A stretch of DNA of 38,614 nucleotides from NCBI RefSeq assembly GCF_001890925.1, contig NZ_MLCB01000138.1, positions 1-38,614 on the forward strand, read 5' to 3'. A program made the position numbers and the translations under genes. How positions within the stretch are numbered: position 1 is the first letter of the stretch; the number at the start of each line of letters is the position of its first letter. This document shows, one piece after another, positions 33,751-38,614 of the stretch. The notes below the pieces were generated by a model. That model was not told the DNA's origin and ran no database searches. It was given only the letters and a program-made list of their open reading frames with translations. Origin of the DNA: Planktotalea frisia. Its GTDB lineage: Bacteria; Pseudomonadota; Alphaproteobacteria; Rhodobacterales; Rhodobacteraceae.

Positions 33751-34194
33751 TTACTTTGCAGCAGCTTTTTTAACAGCAGCAGTTGCTTCTGTTGTCGCTT
33801 TTTTAACAACGGCTTGAGCTTCTTCAGAAGCGTTCTTGCCAGCTGCCATCATCAATTCAACTGTCTCGAGCTGAACTTTTTTCGCGATCTCGGAGAAAGA
33901 CGCAACGTGCTCTGCGGCTGCCTCAGCAGATGCGGACGCCATGTCTGTCATCGCTTTTGCGTAGTCTGCGGGCTCTGCCTTAACTTTTGCGAAGTCAGCG
34001 AATTTCGCCAATGTGTCTTTTGCCCAAGCTGTGGAGAGTTCTGCGGACTTTTCAGCTGCTTCAACGGAAACTGCGGAAAGCTTCTCGTTCAAAGTTGCTG
34101 TAGTCTTGAACGCGTCGTCCATTGCTTTTGTGTCTATTGGGAATGCGCCCATCATGTCTTTCATAATCGCGGAGAAATCTTGTGTTTTAGCCAT
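33751..34194 (-). CDS. phaP: phasin family protein (PHA granule coat)
   Basis: Phasins coat PHA granules and limit their fusion. The 147 residues are almost wholly helical and amphipathic, with typical segments (LSAVSVEAAEKSAELSTAWAK, KAMTDMASASAEAAAEHV) and no signal peptide. The last 18 residues form a Lys/Ala-rich tail (VKKATTEATAAVKKAAAK). The ATG has AAAGGA upstream. TGC-rich operators 65-105 bases upstream fit repression by PhaR. It lies 130 bases downstream of phaC with its own probable promoter. Confidence 0.93.
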   Translation of the reverse strand: MAKTQDFSAIMKDMMGAFPIDTKAMDDAFKTTATLNEKLSAVSVEAAEKSAELSTAWAKDTLAKFADFAKVKAEPADYAKAMTDMASASAEAAAEHVASFSEIAKKVQLETVELMMAAGKNASEEAQAVVKKATTEATAAVKKAAAK

Positions 34195-34258
34195 GGTGTA
34201 AATCCTTTGAGCCTATCTCGCGGGACGATCCCGCTGTGTTCGACAAGGAAATATATAG

Positions 34259-34305
34259 ATGCTGCAGCGCGGCATTGCAAGCATTATTCTGCACTGCAGC
34301 ATGCC
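34259..34305 (-). promoter_or_regulatory. TGC-rich PhaR-type operator before phaP
   Basis: The region contains a perfect CTGC-ACT-GCAG site at 34289-34299, a GCTGCAGC palindrome at 34261-34268 and further TGC units between them. It lies 65-110 bases upstream of the phaP start. A further CTGC-AGC-GCAG match at 34397-34407 is inside the phaC coding end. Confidence 0.6.
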
Positions 34306-34324
34306 TTGAATTCCCTAAGGTAAA

Positions 34325-36118
34325 TCAGCGCCTTGCACTAAGCTTTACGTAGGTTCCAGGCGCATCGCACAAAGCAGGATGCGAAGAATCGCCTGGCTGC
34401 AGCGCAGCAATTTGCTTGCCAGACCGCTTTTTTAGCCATGATTCCCAACGCGGCCACCACGAACCTTCGGTGAATTTAGCCTGATCAAACCACTCATTCG
34501 GTTCAAGCTTCATATCGTCGTTAGTATAGTGGCCATATTTGTTGCGGCTCGGCGGGTTAACGATCCCCGCGATGTGACCCGACTGCGTAACAATAAAGGT
34601 TTTGGAGCGGCTGCCCATCTGTTGAACGCCGCGATAGCAGCTTTTCCATGCGGCGATGTGATCTGTCTCACAGGCGATCGAGCAAATCGGCACGTCCACA
34701 TCTTTAAGCATCAAGGTCTCCCCCATCAGCTCGAACCCGTCTTCCGCAAAATCATTCGATTGGCAAAGACTACGAAGGTACTGCACAGACATCTTACCGG
34801 GCAAGTTCGCGCCGTCCCCGTTCCAGAACAGCAAATCAAATGCGGGCGGTGCTTCGCCCATCATATAGCTTTTGATCGCTGGGGTATAAACGAGATCGTT
34901 CGAGCGCAGAAAGCTGAACGTGCGGCCCATAATATGCGAGCGCAAATAGCCCCGCTCGTTAACTTCGGCCTCAATCCCGTCGATGAAATCGTTTTGAAGG
35001 AATGGCGTGAACTCACCTTGATCCGAGAAATCCGTTAAAGCAGTGAAGAAGGTCGCGGACTTGATGCTCTTGTCGCCGCGCTTTTTCAACAAAGAGAGCG
35101 TCAGGCTAAGCGTCGTTCCTGCAATACAGTACCCGATGCAATTGACCTGTTCCTGAGCGGTGATCGCCTTCACTTCGCGCAGCGCCGCGAGGTAGCCGTC
35201 CTCGATATAATCTTCAAGACCGACGTCAGCATAAGTGTCATCGGGATTGATCCAAGAGATAACGAACAATGTATACCCTTGCTCGGTGATCCACTTGATC
35301 AAGCTGTTTTGTTTTTTAAGATCAAGAATATAGAACTTATTGATCCACGGCGGGAACATGATGATCGGCGTTTCATGCACGGTCTCTGTTACTGGCGCGT
35401 ACTGAATAAGCTCCATCATTTTGTTGCGATAAATGACCTTACCCGGCGTCGTGGCGATGTTCTCGCCAAGCTGGAAGGCTTTCTCATCGGCAAGTTTAAC
35501 AATCAATTCACCGTCATTTGCCTCAAGATCCGCGACAAGGTTCTCAAGCCCATCGAGCAGGCTGCGCCCTTCTGTTGCGACGGCTTTTTCCAAAGCATCA
35601 GGGTTGGTGCCAAGGAAATTCGTCGGAGCCATCATGTCGATGATCTGTTGCGAGAAATAAGTCAGGCGCTGTTTTTCTTTGGGGTCAAGGTCTTTGGTGT
35701 CTTCAACCGCTTGCGCGATGGCCTCTGCGTTGATCAGGTATTGTTGCTTAACAAAATTGAAATAGGGATGCGTATTCCACAAAGGGTTGGCAAAGCGGCG
35801 ATCGCCCTCAAACGCATCACTTGGCGCTTCGAATTTTCCCTTCGCGAGCGTTTGCTGCGCTTCGACATAGTGTTTGACCGATTTGCCCCAATAGGCTGCC
35901 TGATGCTCAAACACTTTGGCAGGATTATCCATGATTTCCTTCATGTAGGCCGTCATAGCATCGGAAAAGAGCTCTTGATTCGGGCCGCTCAAAGCAGGAT
36001 TTGCTTTCGATTTCCCCGAAACAGCTTTGATAAGCCGCTCTGACAACGCTTCGATTTTCTCTAGGTTCGCAGCCATTTCGGGCGAATTTAACTCTGCGGC
36101 ATTGTCGTTTGTTGTCAT
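34325..36118 (-). CDS. phaC: class I poly(3-hydroxyalkanoate) polymerase
   Basis: PhaC polymerises hydroxyacyl-CoA, usually 3-hydroxybutyryl-CoA, into PHA on granules. The 597 residues are normal for class I. The lipase-box-like GYCIAGT holds the nucleophile Cys331; Asp486 (ETDHIAAW) and His515 (SGHIAGIVNPP) complete the triad. The N-terminal third (about 1-220) contains FANPLWNTHPYFNFVKQQYL, typical of the granule/dimer domain. PPWINKFYILDL and TLFVISWINPD are family blocks. The ATG follows the purine-rich TTGGAAATG stretch. It is divergent from phaZ over 130 bases containing a PhaR-type operator. phaA and phaB (thiolase, reductase) are not in the window. Confidence 0.97.
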   Translation of the reverse strand: MTTNDNAAELNSPEMAANLEKIEALSERLIKAVSGKSKANPALSGPNQELFSDAMTAYMKEIMDNPAKVFEHQAAYWGKSVKHYVEAQQTLAKGKFEAPSDAFEGDRRFANPLWNTHPYFNFVKQQYLINAEAIAQAVEDTKDLDPKEKQRLTYFSQQIIDMMAPTNFLGTNPDALEKAVATEGRSLLDGLENLVADLEANDGELIVKLADEKAFQLGENIATTPGKVIYRNKMMELIQYAPVTETVHETPIIMFPPWINKFYILDLKKQNSLIKWITEQGYTLFVISWINPDDTYADVGLEDYIEDGYLAALREVKAITAQEQVNCIGYCIAGTTLSLTLSLLKKRGDKSIKSATFFTALTDFSDQGEFTPFLQNDFIDGIEAEVNERGYLRSHIMGRTFSFLRSNDLVYTPAIKSYMMGEAPPAFDLLFWNGDGANLPGKMSVQYLRSLCQSNDFAEDGFELMGETLMLKDVDVPICSIACETDHIAAWKSCYRGVQQMGSRSKTFIVTQSGHIAGIVNPPSRNKYGHYTNDDMKLEPNEWFDQAKFTEGSWWPRWESWLKKRSGKQIAALQPGDSSHPALCDAPGTYVKLSARR

Positions 36119-36142
36119 CTTAACATTTCCAACCTATCTTCG

Positions 36143-36153
36143 CTGCTGTGCAG
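36143..36153. promoter_or_regulatory. PhaR-type operator in the phaC/phaZ gap
   Basis: CTGCTGTGCAG is a perfect CTGC-N3-GCAG site, 25 bases upstream of the phaC start and 96 bases upstream of phaZ. The overlapping CAGC and a TTGCA at 36176-36180 add TGC-type units. It could control both divergent genes. Confidence 0.55.
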
Positions 36154-36248
36154 CATAATGAGGGCAAGTGTACCGTTGCATTGACCTAAGGGCAAAGCGA
36201 CGAATTGAACCGCCCCCGGAATTGGCCCTTTGCAGGCAAGGATAGACT

Positions 36249-37532
36249 ATGAAGTATATGGCAACTTACGACATGATGGAAACGATGCGAAACACCAACC
36301 AATGGCTTGGTGCAACAGCGCGATCCATGGCGGCCTATCCAATGTTTTCGATTGCTCCGAACCCCGCTCTTCAATGGCTTGGTGCATGGGGCGAAGTGAC
36401 GGAACGCTCGTTTGAGCGGATGGTGGTCAAGCCTGATTGGGGTCTCGATACATTTACTTGCGAAGATGGCCGCGATCACCTGATCGAAATCACGCCGGTT
36501 GTGGAACGTGCATTTGGTGATTTGATCCATTTCAATGTGACCGGTCGCGAGACGATGAAACGCAAAATCTTGTTGGTTGCACCGATGTCTGGGCACTATG
36601 CAACGCTGCTGCGCTCAACGGTGAAATCGCTGATCCGTGACGCGGAGGTTTATGTCACTGACTGGCACAACGCACGCGATATTCCAGTGTCTGAGGGCAA
36701 GTTTGATGTAGAAGACTACACACTCTATCTCGTTGACTTTATGCGCGAACTTGGCCCTGACACCCATGTTATAGCGGTGTGCCAACCTGCGCCTTTGACG
36801 CTTGCTGCAACTGCCTATCTGGCAGAGCAGGACCCGGACGCGCAGCCACGTTCCCTAACGCTTATCGGTGGTCCGATTGATCCGAATGCAAACGCCACAG
36901 ACGTTACAGATTTCGGTCATCGCGTCACAATGGGCCAGTTGCAAGAGACAGCGATCCAGCGGGTCGGTTTCAAGCACAAAGGGGTTGGTCGCAAGGTCTA
37001 TCCTGGCCTCTTGCAACTGACATCTTTCATGTCGATGAACAGCGAAAAGCACTCCAAAGCGTTCAACGATCAGGTGATGCGTACCGCCCAAGGTGAAGCG
37101 TCTGAACATGACAAGCACAACAAGTTTTACGACGAATATCTGGCCGTGATGGACATGCCTGCGGAGTTTTATTTGTCCACGGTCGAGCGTATCTTTAAGA
37201 ACGGTGAAATCGCGAATAATGAATTCGTGGTGGACGGTCATAAGGTCGATATCGGCAACATCACAACAGTCGCGGTGAAGACCGTTGAGGGTGCAAATGA
37301 TGACATTTCCGCACCCGGCCAATGCATCGCAGCGCTAGATTTATGCACAGGCCTGCCCGATTCGAAAAAGGCGAGCCATGTAGAACCTGGTGCCGGTCAC
37401 TACGGTATTTTCGCGGGCCGCAGCTGGCGCGACAACATTCGCCCACTGGTTTTGGAGTTTATTGACGCCAACAGTGTTGCAGATAAGCCCAAAGCGAAGA
37501 AGGCATCAAAAAAGAAAGCCGCGGCGAAGTAA
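36249..37532 (+). CDS. phaZ: intracellular polyhydroxyalkanoate depolymerase
   Basis: PhaZ breaks down stored PHA inside the cell. The 427 residues show the intracellular depolymerase family: the N-terminal QWLGATARSMAAYPMFS, a strand and oxyanion segment LLVAPMSGHYATLLRSTVKS, the nucleophile Cys178 (AVCQPAP), and the late Asp (GANDDISAPGQ) and His (EPGAGHYGIFAG) of the triad. No signal peptide is present, so it is cytoplasmic. The last 15 residues are a Lys/Ala tail. The start ATG has AAGGA 6-7 bases before it; an ATG three codons later has a worse spacing. It is followed by a strong terminator. Confidence 0.95.
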   Translation: MKYMATYDMMETMRNTNQWLGATARSMAAYPMFSIAPNPALQWLGAWGEVTERSFERMVVKPDWGLDTFTCEDGRDHLIEITPVVERAFGDLIHFNVTGRETMKRKILLVAPMSGHYATLLRSTVKSLIRDAEVYVTDWHNARDIPVSEGKFDVEDYTLYLVDFMRELGPDTHVIAVCQPAPLTLAATAYLAEQDPDAQPRSLTLIGGPIDPNANATDVTDFGHRVTMGQLQETAIQRVGFKHKGVGRKVYPGLLQLTSFMSMNSEKHSKAFNDQVMRTAQGEASEHDKHNKFYDEYLAVMDMPAEFYLSTVERIFKNGEIANNEFVVDGHKVDIGNITTVAVKTVEGANDDISAPGQCIAALDLCTGLPDSKKASHVEPGAGHYGIFAGRSWRDNIRPLVLEFIDANSVADKPKAKKASKKKAAAK

Positions 37533-37556
37533 TCGTTCGGTCCTTAGGTGATCAGG

Positions 37557-37590
37557 AAGGCGGCTCTTGTTTTCAAGAGCCGCCTTTTTT
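37557..37590 (+). terminator. rho-independent terminator after phaZ
   Basis: AAGGCGGCTCTTG (37557-37569) and CAAGAGCCGCCTT (37574-37586) form a perfect 13-bp stem with a TTTT loop, followed by more T residues to 37590. It ends at the stop codon of the convergent oxidoreductase gene. Confidence 0.92.
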
Positions 37591-38546
37591 CATTCTAATA
37601 TATCATCGAGCATAGCTTGTGTTCCGCGGGAGAATTCGAGCGGACACGCATAACGCTCGCCTTGCATCGCGCGCTGGAACGCTTCGACTTGGAGCACATA
37701 ATGATTGGCACTCGGCCAGCGAAAGTTCTCGCTCGAACCATCGCTTTTAATCAATTCCAGACGGGCTTCCCCGAAAACCAGCGGATTATAGGGCACAGTC
37801 AAGCGCGCGATCGCCTTTTCACCATGAAATTCGGCGCATTGCCATGGCACCATGCGCATCGAGGTGGTGCTGTCATGAGTGAACCCATCAAACTCAGCGG
37901 TCACCAAAGCATGTACATCGACCCCATGCTCCATTGTGAGTTGCTTGGAAAGGATTTGCTTAGGCTCCTGACCAGTCACAAATCGAACGCCGCCAAGGGT
38001 GTAAACGCCAATATCGCGCAAACCGCCACCACCCTGCTGGGCAGAATGGCGAATATTGCTCGCATCGGCGCGGTTGTCGTAGCTAAACGTGCTCGAAACA
38101 CGGCGCAATTTTCCAAGCGCATCGCTTTGCACCAATTCACGCATCTTTTGCCACTGAGGATGGTGCACGATCATGTAGGCTTCAGCCGCGAACAGACCGG
38201 ACGCATCACGTGCGGCGATCAACTCATCAATCTCAGAAACATTCATACCGACAGGTTTTTCAACCAGCACCGCTTTGCCAGCAGCAAGAGTTTTGAGCGC
38301 CCAAGGTTGATGCATATCGTTCGGCAGAGGGATATAAACTGCATCGATATTTGGATCTGCGAGCAGTGCATTGTAGTCGCTATGCACCTCAATGTTTGGC
38401 GCAAACTTCTGAAATGGCTCGGCTTTTTGCGGATCGCTTGTCGCTAGCGCCACCAGTTGCGCATCTTGTGCAACTGCAATCGCAGGCCCCATGTGTTCTC
38501 GTGCGAATTTCGCAGCGCCTAAGATTCCCCAACGTGTCATACCCAT
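37590..38546 (-). CDS. Gfo/Idh/MocA family NAD(P)-dependent oxidoreductase
   Basis: The product is 318 residues with an N-terminal Rossmann fold (WGILGAAKFAREHMGPAI), the PNDMHQPWALKTLAAGKAVLVEKPVG region with the catalytic Lys of EKP, and the C-terminal alpha-beta half (SFSYDN-like FSYDNRADASNIR, GGGGLRDIGVYTLGGVRFV). This family oxidises sugars, inositols or related polyols. The substrate is not predictable. I start at ATG 38546 (MGMTRWG); MTRWG at 38540 and a longer ATG at 38573 are alternatives, none with a strong ribosome binding site. It converges on phaZ and is not obviously linked to PHA. The promoter is beyond 38547, partly outside the window. Confidence 0.88.
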   Translation of the reverse strand: MGMTRWGILGAAKFAREHMGPAIAVAQDAQLVALATSDPQKAEPFQKFAPNIEVHSDYNALLADPNIDAVYIPLPNDMHQPWALKTLAAGKAVLVEKPVGMNVSEIDELIAARDASGLFAAEAYMIVHHPQWQKMRELVQSDALGKLRRVSSTFSYDNRADASNIRHSAQQGGGGLRDIGVYTLGGVRFVTGQEPKQILSKQLTMEHGVDVHALVTAEFDGFTHDSTTSMRMVPWQCAEFHGEKAIARLTVPYNPLVFGEARLELIKSDGSSENFRWPSANHYVLQVEAFQRAMQGERYACPLEFSRGTQAMLDDILE

Positions 38547-38614
38547 TGACCTGCCCCCCCTAGGCTCCCTCATTCATAACGAGAGTTTGCGGGTTTGGAT
38601 TTCATATTCTTTAT

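Noticed and set aside
35279-36043. 254-codon open frame on the plus strand
   Set aside because: It lies wholly opposite phaC, whose motifs and length are intact; the antisense frame shows no family pattern and arises from codon bias.

Overview
The window looks like a stretch of chromosome from a marine-type Rhodobacterales bacterium (Roseobacter group, Alphaproteobacteria). The evidence is protein family content and gene order: hflK-hflC-DUF2065-degP, purA-DUF2842, secG-pyrG, a PhaR/PhaP/PhaC/PhaZ block, DUF1330 and TerB genes, and a large acidic alphaproteobacterial orphan protein. The genus cannot be told from what is visible. The DNA is moderately GC-rich throughout and I see no insertion sequence, phage, CRISPR array, rRNA or tRNA. 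Nearly all of it is compact core-type DNA. Only two stretches near 300 bp lack a supported gene (1-305 and 11193-11513).

Layout. 1-305: AT-rich gap with one perfect CtrA-type box. 306-3199: xseA (leftward) and purD (rightward), divergent. 3201-4216: leftward ferredoxin plus an overlapping secreted FG-GAP-like protein. 4413-4988: peptidoglycan-binding lipoprotein. 5043-11192: leftward run rpiA, gor, hflK, hflC, DUF2065, degP (sugar phosphate, redox and envelope protein quality control). 11514-14529: sdaA, a DMT exporter and thiamine diphosphokinase. 14665-16791: a 708-residue orphan. 16863-18394: purA and DUF2842, leftward. 18606-23735: small membrane protein, OsmC, SecG, CTP synthase, a secreted protein, DUF1330 and two tandem TerB-like proteins. 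23834-33023: a polar-amino-acid type ABC importer and an amine or amino acid catabolic operon. 33024-37532: the polyhydroxyalkanoate (PHA) module. 37590-38546: a Gfo/Idh/MocA oxidoreductase.

How the genes fit together. The 23.8-33.0 kb locus reads as one uptake-and-breakdown unit. An ATPase and binding protein are followed, across one inverted amino acid oxidase gene, by two permeases, two different glutamine-synthetase-like ligases, a class I glutamine amidotransferase and a PuuB-like FAD oxidase, with start/stop overlaps at several junctions. This resembles the gamma-glutamylation (Puu) route for putrescine, but the importer type, the duplicated ligase and a non-PuuD hydrolase make the substrate uncertain. 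It is the best candidate here for an incompletely described system. Beside it, PhaC and PhaP (leftward) and PhaZ (rightward) make, coat and degrade PHA granules. TGC-rich PhaR-type operators sit upstream of phaR, of phaP and in the phaC/phaZ divergent gap, so one regulator probably controls the module.

Other non-coding signals reported are two tandem perfect palindromes after sdaA, a nested inverted repeat before the ABC operon, a hairpin enclosing a start codon at 21800, and five intrinsic terminators. All functions are inferred by reading; no database search was run.
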